Counted from the stretch's first letter, positions 1-8,348 are shown. The stretch is 16,631 nucleotides of DNA from an uncultured Collinsella sp. (GCA_934630735.1 CAKTWK010000043.1:1-16631), one strand, 5' to 3'. The notes: generated by a model from the letters alone, not told the origin. Program-made: numbers and translations.

Positions 1-20
1 TTGTAATCGTAGCGCGCCAT
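1..20 (-). CDS. 5' end of an unidentified minus-strand gene
   Basis: An ATG at 20..18 on the minus strand opens a frame encoding MARYDY before the window ends. A good ribosome binding site (AAAGGAAG) lies about 5 nt upstream, and the start falls 88 nt after the stop of the GH13-GH77 gene on the same strand. Six residues are too few to identify a product. It could be co-transcribed with the glycogen locus if the hairpin at 43-64 does not terminate fully. Confidence 0.6.
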
Positions 21-42
21 AATACTTCCTTTTCAGCACAAA

Positions 43-64
43 GCGGGCAGATCGCTCTGCCCGC
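43..64 (-). terminator. Hairpin after the GH13-GH77 gene, possible weak terminator
   Basis: A perfect 9-bp GC-rich stem (GCGGGCAGA / TCTGCCCGC) closes a 4-nt loop between the stop of the fusion gene and the next minus-strand start. The minus-strand sequence after it begins TTTGTGCT, so the U-tract is poor. It may only attenuate transcription or stabilise the mRNA end. Confidence 0.5.
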
Positions 65-108
65 ATAAATTCAAACGTTTGTAACTGTACCCTATATCGG
101 GGGTTTTA

Positions 109-3100
109 TCACGCTTCGCCCCAGAATCTATGGGTGTTGCGCAGGAGCTGTGCAGTTTTGCCCTCGGCGGCCGCAACGTCGGCCTCATCGGCCTGCCACG
201 TCCAGTTGCCCGTGGCCACGCCCGGCACGTTCATGCGCGCGTCGTCGCCAAGCCCCAGGATATCCTGCAGCGGCATCATCACCAGGGGAGCGTCGCTTGC
301 CAGCGCATCGCCCATCAGCTTGGCCGCCACCTCAACACCGCTCGGCTCGTCGCCGCCCGCAAAGGAGCGCGTGCACCAACCGGCGAGCGTCGATGTGTCG
401 TGCGTCGAGGTATACAGAATCTTGCCCGGCGTTGGATGCACGCCGTCGCGGACGTCGTAATCGCTAAACTCCAGCACGTCCATGCCGGGGAAGCCGCAGG
501 TCGAAGCCATGGCGCGAACGCCGGGCGTCAGGTAGCCCAGGTCCTCGGCGATAAAGTTGAGCGGTCCCAGCTCGTCATAGGCAGTCTGGAACAGGTCCTT
601 GCCCGGACCCGCCAGCCAGCGGCCGTCGGCGCAGGCCTTGCCTGCGGGAATGCTAAAGTAGCTGTGGAAGCCCAGGAAGTGGTCCAGGCGCACGCGGTCG
701 TAGAGCGAGAACGCGCGACGCAGGCGATCCATCCACCAGCGGTAGCCGTTCTGCTTCATGTGGTCCCAGCGGAACGTCGGGTTGCCCCACACCTGACCCT
801 CGGGCGCAAAGTTGTCGGGCGGCGCGCCCGAAATCTCAATCGCCTTGCCGGTATCGGACAGCCAGAAGTTATCGGGCTCGCTCCACGCGTCGGCCGAATC
901 GTCCGAGACATACATCGGGATATCGCCGATGACCTCGATGCCCTTCTTATGCGCATAGTTCATGAGCTCGCACCAGGCCAAGTCAAATCGGTACTGCATG
1001 TACGCCTGCAGCTCTGCCTCGTCATGGAAACGCTTGTCGTCAATCAGATGCTCGTTGTAGCGCGCGACATCGGCCGGCCAATCGTGGCGCGACTCGCCCT
1101 CAAAGTACTTCTTAACGGCCATGTAGACGCAGTGCTTCTCGAGCCAATCGGCGTTGCGATGTTTAAACGCCGTGTAGAGCGGGTCTGCATCCTCGCCGCC
1201 ACGGGCCTTCCAAGTCTCAAAGTCGGCCGCCAGCTCTTCTTGGCTCTCGGGCAGCAGGTCAATATTGCCCGCAAAGGCCGAAGGCCCAGCGTAAGGGGAG
1301 CGGAAGAAGTCTGTCGGGTTGACGGGCAGGACCTGCCAGTAGCGCATACCCATAGCGGCCAGATGGTCGATAAAGCGACGCGTGGGTGCGCCGATCGTGC
1401 CGGGCTTGCCGTCATCGGTGGGCACCGAGGTGATATGGCACACAACGCCCGCGCCGTGATCGAGCGGCTCCTGCAGGCGCTGCTCGGCATGGTGATAGAT
1501 GATCGACGAGCCCAGCGGATACAGATCGAGCGTGACCGTACCGTTGTGTATCTCGCACTCGCGACCGCTGATGACGTCACTCGCGCATTCGCCGAGCGCC
1601 GGAATCGTCACGCGGTGCGAATTGCGCAGACTGCGGTTGATGATAACCGTCGCGGACTCGCCATCCTTGCCCGTACGGTTGTAGGCCAGCACCTCGTCGT
1701 TGAGCGCAAAGGCCTTGATCTCGCCGTCGATCATAAATGGCAGTGCGCGGCGTACGGCGGAGGCGTTCTTGACAATAGCCAGCGTGTCGAAGTCGTGCAG
1801 GTCTTCCTTCAAGGGCAGGGTGCGGCGGTTGCCCGGATCGGTAAGGCCCTCCAGGCCGTACTCGTCGCCGTAGTAGATCGAAGGCACGCCGGGGAAGGTC
1901 ATCTGCATGAGCGTGGCGAGCCAAAAGCGGCTCTTGGCCAGGCCCATCGAGTTCTCGTCCAGGCGCCACTTGCTGCGCTCGCACTCGGGCAGCTGCGACT
2001 CGTCGGGGCCGCCGCCGAGCACCGAGATGATACGTGGACGGTCGTGGCTCGACAGCAGGTTGAGCGCGCAGGACAGGGCCTCGCGCGGATAATTCTCGCG
2101 CAGGGTCTCGATATCCTCGGCTGCCTGGTAGGCGTTCTTGTAGCCCATCAAAAAGCCGATGACCATGTCGCGGAAGGGATAATCCATAGCCGAGTCAAGC
2201 TCGGATCCCTGCAGGTAACGACGCAAATGGCCGTAGCTAATCTTGTTGGAGGCGTCTTCCCAGACTTCGCCGAGCAACAGTGCATCAGGCTTTTCGGCAA
2301 GTACGGCCTTCTTGATCTCGGCCAGGAAGTCGTCGGAAAGCTCGTCAGCGACGTCCAGGCGCCAGCCATGAGCGCCGGCACGTAGCCATTTACGGATTAC
2401 GCCGTCCTTGCCCAGGAGCCGCTCCCGTACCAGCTCGGAGCTCTCATTGATGGCGGGCATGTTGCCCACGCCCCACCAGCAGTCGTACGAGCCGTCCTCG
2501 TGGAAATAAAACGCATCGCGCCACGGCGAATCCTCGCTCTGCCACGCGCCCACGCCGGGGTAGTTGCCATAGCGGTTAAAGTAGATCGAGTCATCGCCCG
2601 TGTGGTTGAAGACGCCGTCCAGGATGATGGAGATGCCCAGCTTCTCGGCTGCCTGGCACAGCTCGGTAAAGTCCTGCTCGGTGCCCAGGATCGGGTCGAT
2701 CTTGGTGTAGTCGGCCGTGTCGTAGCGGTGGTTGCTCGCGGCCTCAAAGATGGGGTTGAGGTAGATGGCCGTAAAGCCCAGCTCGGCGATGCGAGGCAGG
2801 TCTTCTTGGATGCCCTTGAGCGAGCCGCCGTAGAAGTCCCAGGTCTTGATGGAGCCGTCCTCGGCGCGCTCGTATACGGGCGGCTCGTTCCAGTCCTCGA
2901 TCATGCGGCGCTGGATTCCGTTGCGCGGTTTTTCGACCTCGGCCAGTGTGCGCTCGCGCCAGTTTTCGTCGCGGGCATAGCGGTCGGGGAAGATCTGGTA
3001 CACCATGCCGCGCTCGTACCAGGCGGGGCGGTTCTCGCGGTGCTTATAGACGGTAATTTGGAAGGACGGCACCTCGGCGTAGTCGTAGGTTACGCCCTCG

Positions 3101-3405
3101 CCGCCGGTGCGGCCTTGCGGCGCGCCCAGGCGAACCTCGGGCTGTCCCTCGATATTGCATATAAAGCTGTACCAGATAAGACAGGGCTCGGTGCACTCAA
3201 GCTCTACGGTAAATATGCCGTCGCCCTCGTGCGTCATGGGATACCTAGACTCGCCGATCTCATCGACCCAGGTGCGCAGCGTAAGCGTTGCCTGATTGGG
3301 ATCGGCATCCTCCAGAATCACGGAGAGCGAAAGGGTAGTTCCAGTGGTCACAGCGCCAAACGGAGTGCGAAACTGCGGCAGACGGCTGTTGTGTATCAAT
3401 CTCAT
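109..3405 (-). CDS. malQ: Two-domain alpha-glucan enzyme: neopullulanase-like GH13 fused to GH77 4-alpha-glucanotransferase
   Basis: This 1098-residue protein joins two complete glycoside hydrolases. Residues 1 to about 120 look like an N-terminal beta domain of the neopullulanase/cyclomaltodextrinase type. The GH13 barrel follows, with region I DGVFNH (D263-H268), nucleophile D351 in GWRLD, acid/base E380 in LGEVW and D455 in SSHD. The GH77 (MalQ) part starts near residue 650, with SPYAGPSAFAGN at 703-714, nucleophile D908 in RLDHF, acid/base E954 in AEDLG and D1003 in STHDT. Both catalytic triads are intact. There is no signal peptide, so it should be cytosolic. The expected role is to debranch and disproportionate the short oligosaccharides left by GlgP. 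Automated pipelines may call such proteins GlgX/4-alpha-glucanotransferase, but the N-terminal half looks like a neopullulanase rather than a typical GlgX. The ATG has only a weak GGA upstream. Exact GH13 substrate preference cannot be told from sequence alone. Confidence 0.9.
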   Translation of the reverse strand: MRLIHNSRLPQFRTPFGAVTTGTTLSLSVILEDADPNQATLTLRTWVDEIGESRYPMTHEGDGIFTVELECTEPCLIWYSFICNIEGQPEVRLGAPQGRTGGEGVTYDYAEVPSFQITVYKHRENRPAWYERGMVYQIFPDRYARDENWRERTLAEVEKPRNGIQRRMIEDWNEPPVYERAEDGSIKTWDFYGGSLKGIQEDLPRIAELGFTAIYLNPIFEAASNHRYDTADYTKIDPILGTEQDFTELCQAAEKLGISIILDGVFNHTGDDSIYFNRYGNYPGVGAWQSEDSPWRDAFYFHEDGSYDCWWGVGNMPAINESSELVRERLLGKDGVIRKWLRAGAHGWRLDVADELSDDFLAEIKKAVLAEKPDALLLGEVWEDASNKISYGHLRRYLQGSELDSAMDYPFRDMVIGFLMGYKNAYQAAEDIETLRENYPREALSCALNLLSSHDRPRIISVLGGGPDESQLPECERSKWRLDENSMGLAKSRFWLATLMQMTFPGVPSIYYGDEYGLEGLTDPGNRRTLPLKEDLHDFDTLAIVKNASAVRRALPFMIDGEIKAFALNDEVLAYNRTGKDGESATVIINRSLRNSHRVTIPALGECASDVISGRECEIHNGTVTLDLYPLGSSIIYHHAEQRLQEPLDHGAGVVCHITSVPTDDGKPGTIGAPTRRFIDHLAAMGMRYWQVLPVNPTDFFRSPYAGPSAFAGNIDLLPESQEELAADFETWKARGGEDADPLYTAFKHRNADWLEKHCVYMAVKKYFEGESRHDWPADVARYNEHLIDDKRFHDEAELQAYMQYRFDLAWCELMNYAHKKGIEVIGDIPMYVSDDSADAWSEPDNFWLSDTGKAIEISGAPPDNFAPEGQVWGNPTFRWDHMKQNGYRWWMDRLRRAFSLYDRVRLDHFLGFHSYFSIPAGKACADGRWLAGPGKDLFQTAYDELGPLNFIAEDLGYLTPGVRAMASTCGFPGMDVLEFSDYDVRDGVHPTPGKILYTSTHDTSTLAGWCTRSFAGGDEPSGVEVAAKLMGDALASDAPLVMMPLQDILGLGDDARMNVPGVATGNWTWQADEADVAAAEGKTAQLLRNTHRFWGEA

Positions 3406-3460
3406 AGTACGGTCCAGTTCAATAGAATCACGGCCTGTGGGCCATGGGCTTTACGCACAG

Positions 3461-3472
3461 AATATAAGTATA
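3461..3472 (-). promoter_or_regulatory. Candidate -10 elements for the GH13-GH77 gene
   Basis: On the minus strand, two overlapping -10-like hexamers lie 55-70 nt upstream of the ATG: TATACT (3472..3467) and TATATT (3466..3461), each matching TATAAT at five of six positions. No convincing -35 sits 16-18 nt upstream. A promoter that depends on an activator, or one further upstream, is possible. The preceding hairpin at 3561-3587 makes an independent promoter likely. Confidence 0.35.
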
Positions 3473-3504
3473 TCTGTTGTACACAGGCTGTATAAACAAC
3501 ATCC

Positions 3505-3547
3505 GTTTACCATCGGCGAACGGTTGTCCTAGAAAATCGTTTTACCA
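3505..3547 (-). promoter_or_regulatory. Two operator-like half-sites upstream of the GH13-GH77 gene
   Basis: GTTTACCA (3505-3512) and GTTTTACCA (3539-3547) on the plus strand read as TGGTAAAC and TGGTAAAAC in the direction of the gene. They are direct repeats about 35 bp apart. The same words form the inverted repeats in the glgB promoter region (13407-13494). The recurrence suggests a shared transcription factor. The regulator itself is not in the window. Confidence 0.45.
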
Positions 3548-3560
3548 ACTATCTAAAGAG

Positions 3561-3587
3561 AAGGGGCGCCCGGTTGGAGCGCCCCTT
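3561..3587 (-). terminator. Terminator hairpin of the glgB-P-C-D-A unit
   Basis: A perfect 9-bp stem (AAGGGGCGC / GCGCCCCTT) with a 9-nt loop begins 37 nt beyond the glgA stop. In the minus direction it is followed by a short pyrimidine run (CTCTTT). It is the best terminator candidate of the glycogen operon and separates it from the promoter of the GH13-GH77 gene. Confidence 0.6.
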
Positions 3588-3624
3588 GTTTAGGGTTTTG
3601 ATTAGGTTTTAGATCGTCTGTGGG

Positions 3625-5937
3625 CTAGCGGCGCTTGCGGGTGGCCGTTGCCTTGCGGACGGACGTCTTCTTGGATGGCGCCTTTTCCACGGTCGTGGCG
3701 GCAGGGGAGACCGGGGTCTCCTTGGCGGGTTCGGGCTTGGCCTTTACCTCGGTCTTGGGCTCCTCTTTGGCTGCATCGGGCTTGGTCTCTGCCTTGGGAG
3801 TTGCGGCCTTTGCCGTGGTCTTCTTGGTCGTCGTGGTGCGCTTTCGCGTGGTGGTCTTTGCGGCGGGCTTGGCCTTGACGGTTGCCTCCGCCTTGGACTC
3901 GGCAGGCATCTCCTCGACCTTAGCGGCCGGCTTTGCGGCTGCCTTGGGGGCAGTCTTCGTTGCAGTGGCCTTACTGGCCGTCGCCTTCGTAGCTGTAGCC
4001 TTCTTGGCGGTCGTGCTCTTGGTCGAGGTCGTCTTCTTGGCTGCAGTCTTGGCCTGAGCCTTCTTGGCCGGCTTGGTCTCGGTGGTCTCGGCCTTTACCT
4101 CGGGAGCAGTCTCGGCCTCGGCGGCCTTCTTGGCGGCGGCGGTCGTGCACTTGTGCGTGGTCGTTGCCTTGGCAACAGTCGTCTTTGCTGCGGCGGTCTT
4201 GATGGCAGCGGCCTTGGCTGTCGTAGCCTTCTTGGCGGTCGTCTTGCGCGTCGTGGTCTTCTTGGCGGCAGGCTTCGCAGCCGGCTTAGCCTCAACCTCG
4301 GGAGTCGCCTCAACCTTTACCTCAGGCTCTGCCTTTGCGGGCTCAGCCTCAACTGGCTTCTTCTCAGCCTTGGGCTCCTCAGCAGCAGCGGGCGCCTCAG
4401 CAACCGGCTCGGCCTTGGGCTCAGGCTCGGCCACAACCACAGGCTCGTCGGCAACAGCCGCCGGGCGCTCAATCTCCGGGTGCATAAAGAAATACAGGTC
4501 CAGATACTTGTCGGCCGAGCGCGTCCAGCTAAAGTCCTGGCTCATGGCCTGCGTGACCAGCTGGTTCCAGGCATCGCGGTTGTCCCAGAACAGGCGTGCC
4601 GCACGGAACACGGCGTCGCCCATTTCGTCGCCGTTAAAGTTAGTAAACGAGAAGCCCGTGCCTTCGCCGGTAAACTCGTTATACGGGATTACGGTGTCCT
4701 TCAGACCGCCGGTCTCGCGAACAATCGGCAGGGTGCCGTAGCGCATGGCGATGATCTGCGACAGGCCGCAGGGCTCAAATTTCGAAGGCATCAGGAACAT
4801 ATCGGCGGCGGCATACATACGCTGCGACAGCGCAGGATCGAACTCGATGCGTGCGGCCATGGTGCCGGGGTACTTGTCCTGGAAGTAGCGCAGGCCGTCC
4901 TCGTAGTCGCGGTCGCCGGTGCCCAGCACCGCCACCTGCACGCCGCCGGCCAAAATGCGGTCGAGCGCGTACATGACCAGGTCCATGCCCTTCTGGCGCG
5001 TCAGGCGCGTGACCATCACCATGAGCGGACGGTCGTCGCGAACCTCGAGCCCCAGCTCTTCCTGCAGCTTGGCCTTGCACACAGCCTTGCCAGAACGGTC
5101 CTCGACCGTGTAATTGGCGGCAATGCGCTTGTCGGTCGCCGGGTCAAAGCCCGCCACGTCAATGCCGTTCAAAATGCCCTGCAGCGCATAGGAGCGCTCG
5201 CGCAGCACACCGTCCAGGCCCTCGCCAAACTCGGGCGTCTGGATCTCGTTGGCATAGGTGGGGCTCACCGTGGTGATGGCGTCGGCATAGCGCAGGGCGC
5301 CCAGCATGTAGTTGATGCTGCAGGCGTCGCAACGCAGCTGCGAGGCGGCCGCCGGAATATGCGCCACGCCCAGGATGTCCTCCATCACGGTGTCGCTAAA
5401 CTGGCCCTGGAACGCCACGTTGTGGATCGAGAACACGGTCTTGACGCGGTCGTACAGCGGCAGGCCCTGGTAGAACTCGCGCAAGAACACGGGCGCCAGT
5501 GCCGTCTGCCAGTCGTTGCAGTGCAGGATGTCACACTCAAAGCCCTCGGGCAGGTGCTGCAGACTCTCGGTGATGGCCTTGGAGAAGAACGCAAAGCGCT
5601 CGCCGTCATCAAAGAAGCCGTACGGATAGTCGCGCGCAAAGTAGCGTTCGTTGTCGATGAACATATACGTGACGCCGTCGTGCTCGAGCTTCTCGAGCCC
5701 GCAGTACTCGTTGCGCCAACCCAGGCTCACGTAAAAGTCGGAGAAGTGCTCCATCTGCGCCTTGTACTCGTCCTTGATGGTGGCGTATTTGGGCACCATC
5801 ACGATGACTTCGGCGCCGGCGCGCACGAGCGCCGCAGGCAGCGAGCCCGCCACGTCGCCCAGGCCACCGGTCTTTACAAACGGTGCGCATTCGGCCGAGG
5901 CAAACACGATCTGCATCTTTTTGCTGGAATCTGCCAT
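3625..5937 (-). CDS. glgA: Glycogen synthase (GT5) with a histone H1-like C-terminal tail
   Basis: It transfers glucose from ADP-glucose to the non-reducing ends of alpha-1,4-glucan. The 770 residues divide in two. Residues 1 to about 488 are a normal GT5 synthase: K22-TGGLGDV for ADP-glucose binding, R311/K316 in RLTRQKG, and E388 in KFEPCGLSQ. Bacterial GlgA is usually about 480 residues, so this is a full enzyme. Residues about 490-770 are an extra tail of Ala, Lys, Thr, Pro and Glu. It starts with an acidic Pro/Ala/Glu stretch, passes into basic blocks such as KKTTTRKTTAKK, and ends RKATATRKRR. It has no recognisable fold. The ATG at 5937 is preferred because GGGAG lies 5 nt before it. 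An in-frame ATG four codons upstream (5949) lacks a Shine-Dalgarno sequence and itself overlaps that GGGAG. The gene follows glgD by 90 nt with a hairpin between them and is the last gene of the operon. The tail's role is unknown. Confidence 0.95.
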   Translation of the reverse strand: MADSSKKMQIVFASAECAPFVKTGGLGDVAGSLPAALVRAGAEVIVMVPKYATIKDEYKAQMEHFSDFYVSLGWRNEYCGLEKLEHDGVTYMFIDNERYFARDYPYGFFDDGERFAFFSKAITESLQHLPEGFECDILHCNDWQTALAPVFLREFYQGLPLYDRVKTVFSIHNVAFQGQFSDTVMEDILGVAHIPAAASQLRCDACSINYMLGALRYADAITTVSPTYANEIQTPEFGEGLDGVLRERSYALQGILNGIDVAGFDPATDKRIAANYTVEDRSGKAVCKAKLQEELGLEVRDDRPLMVMVTRLTRQKGMDLVMYALDRILAGGVQVAVLGTGDRDYEDGLRYFQDKYPGTMAARIEFDPALSQRMYAAADMFLMPSKFEPCGLSQIIAMRYGTLPIVRETGGLKDTVIPYNEFTGEGTGFSFTNFNGDEMGDAVFRAARLFWDNRDAWNQLVTQAMSQDFSWTRSADKYLDLYFFMHPEIERPAAVADEPVVVAEPEPKAEPVAEAPAAAEEPKAEKKPVEAEPAKAEPEVKVEATPEVEAKPAAKPAAKKTTTRKTTAKKATTAKAAAIKTAAAKTTVAKATTTHKCTTAAAKKAAEAETAPEVKAETTETKPAKKAQAKTAAKKTTSTKSTTAKKATATKATASKATATKTAPKAAAKPAAKVEEMPAESKAEATVKAKPAAKTTTRKRTTTTKKTTAKAATPKAETKPDAAKEEPKTEVKAKPEPAKETPVSPAATTVEKAPSKKTSVRKATATRKRR
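3628..4470 (-). repeat. Low-complexity, repetitive segment coding the GlgA tail
   Basis: About 840 bp encode the Ala/Lys/Thr/Pro/Glu tail from a narrow set of codons. Short words recur; for example CTTCTTGGCGGTCGT (plus-strand reading) appears near 4008 and near 4229. Such DNA can expand or contract by slippage or recombination, so tail length may differ among strains. The long plus-strand open frames opposite it follow from the biased composition and are not genes. Confidence 0.7.
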
Positions 5938-5942
5938 ATTGT

Positions 5943-5947
5943 CTCCC
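5943..5947 (-). promoter_or_regulatory. Ribosome binding site that decides the glgA start
   Basis: GGGAG on the minus strand lies 5 nt before the ATG at 5937. It overlaps the upstream in-frame ATG (5949..5947), which therefore cannot use it. This argues for the shorter, 770-residue GlgA. Confidence 0.6.
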
Positions 5948-5960
5948 ATGTTGCAATTCG

Positions 5961-5996
5961 AGAATAGCCGCCTGGCGCTAACCGGGCGGCTATTCT
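5961..5996 (-). repeat. Strong hairpin between glgD and glgA
   Basis: A perfect 12-bp inverted repeat (AGAATAGCCGCC / GGCGGCTATTCT) with a 12-nt loop fills most of the 90-nt gap after glgD. No T-run follows in the minus direction (CGAATTGC), so it is a poor intrinsic terminator. It is more likely an mRNA-stability or processing element that sets glgA output apart from glgCD. Confidence 0.6.
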
Positions 5997-6027
5997 ACAT
6001 GTTACGAGCGATGTTGCGGTGCCAACG

Positions 6028-7155
6028 TTAACGTACGATGGTGGTGTCGGAAGTTAACGGAGCCTTGCCCAGCACCAGGATGTTCTCGGGCGTGCCGCGA
6101 AGCTCGGTGTTGGTGGGAACCACGTTGTTCTTGTCCAGAATGGCGTTCTCGACGCGGGCGCCGCTCTTGATGATGCAGCTCTGGTTGATGATCGAGTTGG
6201 TCACCGAAGCGCCTTCCTCGACCACGACGCCGCGCGACAGGATCGAGTTGCGCACGGTGCCCTTGATGATGCAGCCGGCCGAGATGATCGAGTTGCACGC
6301 ATGGCTGCCGGTCGCATAGCGCGAAGGCGGCACGTCGTGGGCCTTGGTCAGGATCGGGCGCTCGGGATCGAAGAGCTGGTCGGCCACGGTCTGATCGAGC
6401 AGGTCCATGCTGCGGCGATATAGCGACTTCTCGCTAAACACGCCCACGACCTCGCCCTTGTACTCGTAGCTGCACACGTCGATGTTGCCAAAGTCGCCCT
6501 GGAGTGCCTCGAGCAGGTCCAGATAGTCGGCGGCCTGGTAGTGGTCGATGATCTCGAGCAGCGTCTCGCGGTTGACGATGCAGCAGTCCATGGAGGCGTT
6601 GTCGCCGTACGCGACGCCGGCGCTCACGCCCGTCAGGCGACCGTTCTCGTTAATCTCGAGCTTGGTCTCGTCATCGACGTTGCGCGTGGCCTTGCAGTAC
6701 ACCACGGTCATCTGGGCACCGGAGTTCTCGTGCGCCTCGATGATGGTGTTGAGGTCCATGTTAAAGATGATGTTGGTGCCCATCATCACGACATAGGGCT
6801 TCTCCGAGCGCTGGAACAGCGTCTTGTTGGAGATGATGTCGCGCAGCAGGAAGCGCATGCCGCCCTTGGTGGTGCCATATGCGTTGCCGGGCACCATGAA
6901 CAGGCCGCCCTTCTTGCGGTCCAGGCCCCAGTCCTTGCCCGAGCCCACGTGGTCGATCAGCGAGCGGTAGTTGCCCGGCATGACGACACCGACGGTCTTA
7001 ATGCCGGCATTCATCATGTTGGACAGCGGGAAGTCGATCAGGCGGTAGCGGCCCAAAAACGGAACGGACGCGATGGGGCGGTCCTTGAGCAGCACGCTGC
7101 CGTAAGTCGAAGAGTAGTTAGCGGTGATATAACCGATGGCCTTGCGATTGATCAT
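6028..7155 (-). CDS. glgD: GlgD, regulatory-type subunit of glucose-1-phosphate adenylyltransferase
   Basis: This 375-residue nucleotidyltransferase paralog has an N-terminal Rossmann-like domain and a C-terminal left-handed beta-helix (about residues 280-345, with repeats such as NSIISAGCIIKG). It lacks the catalytic signatures of its neighbour: the GGxGxRL loop is replaced by TANYSSTYGS (residues 12-19 region), and GDHLYRMD is replaced by GTNIIFNMD. This is the pattern of GlgD in Bacillus-type GlgCD heteromers, where GlgD raises the activity of GlgC. The ATG at 7155 is 4 nt past the glgC stop. Its Shine-Dalgarno sequence (AAGGGGG) lies inside the end of glgC at 9 nt spacing, implying translational coupling. 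An upstream in-frame start at 7194 would overlap glgC by 35 nt and add 13 residues absent from the family, so it was not used. Confidence 0.92.
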   Translation of the reverse strand: MINRKAIGYITANYSSTYGSVLLKDRPIASVPFLGRYRLIDFPLSNMMNAGIKTVGVVMPGNYRSLIDHVGSGKDWGLDRKKGGLFMVPGNAYGTTKGGMRFLLRDIISNKTLFQRSEKPYVVMMGTNIIFNMDLNTIIEAHENSGAQMTVVYCKATRNVDDETKLEINENGRLTGVSAGVAYGDNASMDCCIVNRETLLEIIDHYQAADYLDLLEALQGDFGNIDVCSYEYKGEVVGVFSEKSLYRRSMDLLDQTVADQLFDPERPILTKAHDVPPSRYATGSHACNSIISAGCIIKGTVRNSILSRGVVVEEGASVTNSIINQSCIIKSGARVENAILDKNNVVPTNTELRGTPENILVLGKAPLTSDTTIVR

Positions 7156-7159
7156 CGGA

Positions 7160-8308
7160 TCATTCCCCCTTCCCGATAACGACGTCATTTCCAACGACGG
7201 CCGTATCCTTGGTGGTATCGACAGAGCCGAGCTTCACGCCCTCTTCGACCGTGGAGTTCTCGCCCAAAATAGCGCGGCAGATGTGCGCGCCGCTCTTAAC
7301 GTGCGCACCCGGCAGCAGCACGGAGTCCTCGACCACGGCGCGCTCCTCGATGATGACATCGGTCGAAAGGATCGAGTGGCGAGCGGTGCCGTAGATCTTG
7401 CAGCCGTTGGAGACCAAGCAGTCGTCCAGGCGGCCGTCCGGTCCAATGTAGTGCGGCGGACGCGTGGTGATGTTGGACATGATGGGGAAGTTCTTGTCGA
7501 ACAGATCGAACTCGGGGTTGTTGCCCAGCAGATCCATCGAGGTCTCGTGGAAGCTGGCGATGGTGCCGACGTCCTTCCAAAAGCCGTGGAACTCGTAGCT
7601 GTACAGGCGCTTATTCTCGCCGAGCAGCTTGGGGATGATGTCCTTGCCAAAGTCGTGGCTCGAGCGCTGGTCCAGAGCGTCCTCCTCGAGCGCCTCGATC
7701 AGCACGTCGGCCGAGAAGATGTAGATGCCCATAGAAGCGAGGTTCGAATCGGGCTTGTCGGGCTTCTCGGTGAACTTGGTGATGCGACCGTCCTCGGGGT
7801 CGGTGGTCAGGATGCCAAAGCGGCTGGCTTCCTCCCACGGCACGGGCATAACGCTCACCGTGAGGTCGGCGTTGTTCTCAATATGCGTCTTGAGCATCTT
7901 GCGGTAGTCCATGCGATACAGGTGATCTCCCGAAAGAATCAGGACGTACTTGGGGTCGTTGGCCTTGATGTAGTCGAGGTTCTGCGTAATGGCGTCGGCC
8001 GTGCCCGCATACCAGGCGCCGCCGGTCTGCGTCTCGTACGGCGGCAGAATCGACACGCCGCCGTCGCGGCTGTCCAGATCCCACGCCTCGCCGGAGCCCA
8101 CATAGGCATGCAGCAGGTAGGGACGGTACTGCGTCAGAACGCCCACCGTGTCGATGCCCGAGTTGGAGCAGTTGGAGAGCGAAAAGTCGATAATGCGGAA
8201 CTTGCCACCAAAGCTAACCGCCGGCTTGGCGATCTTTTGGGTGAGTGCCCCCAATCGGCTGCCCTGTCCTCCTGCGAGGAGCATCGCGATGCATTCTTTC
8301 TTACTCAT
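7160..8308 (-). CDS. glgC: Glucose-1-phosphate adenylyltransferase, catalytic subunit
   Basis: It makes ADP-glucose and pyrophosphate from glucose-1-phosphate and ATP, the committed step of bacterial glycogen synthesis. The 382 residues match the short Bacillus-type GlgC (about 380) rather than the enterobacterial form (about 430). Visible motifs are GGQGSRLG (13-20) for nucleotide binding, YAGTADAI (100-107), GDHLYRMD (127-134), EKPDKPDSN (181-189) for the sugar phosphate, and WKDVGT (244-249). A beta-helix domain fills roughly 290-380. The start has a strong ribosome binding site, AAGGAG at 6 nt. It follows glgP by 106 nt and is coupled to glgD. The N-terminal Arg-rich allosteric segment of the E. 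coli enzyme is absent, so fructose-1,6-bisphosphate control of the E. coli kind is not expected; this is an inference. Confidence 0.96.
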   Translation of the reverse strand: MSKKECIAMLLAGGQGSRLGALTQKIAKPAVSFGGKFRIIDFSLSNCSNSGIDTVGVLTQYRPYLLHAYVGSGEAWDLDSRDGGVSILPPYETQTGGAWYAGTADAITQNLDYIKANDPKYVLILSGDHLYRMDYRKMLKTHIENNADLTVSVMPVPWEEASRFGILTTDPEDGRITKFTEKPDKPDSNLASMGIYIFSADVLIEALEEDALDQRSSHDFGKDIIPKLLGENKRLYSYEFHGFWKDVGTIASFHETSMDLLGNNPEFDLFDKNFPIMSNITTRPPHYIGPDGRLDDCLVSNGCKIYGTARHSILSTDVIIEERAVVEDSVLLPGAHVKSGAHICRAILGENSTVEEGVKLGSVDTTKDTAVVGNDVVIGKGE

Positions 8309-8348
8309 CGATTTCTCCTTCTGTCATCGATGTTCCTAAACCCATTTG

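Noticed and set aside
130..2385. Long plus-strand open frame opposite the GH13-GH77 gene
   Set aside because: It is the antisense shadow of a gene with two intact catalytic triads; no ribosome binding site or known motif. Similar shadows at 2500-3495, 4153-5967, 7136-8491, 8910-10961 and 10933-12852 were dropped for the same reason.
3635..4741. Plus-strand hydrophobic-looking frames opposite the GlgA tail
   Set aside because: Ala/Val/Leu-rich frames arise from the complement of the Lys/Ala/Thr codons and are compositional artefacts, not membrane proteins.
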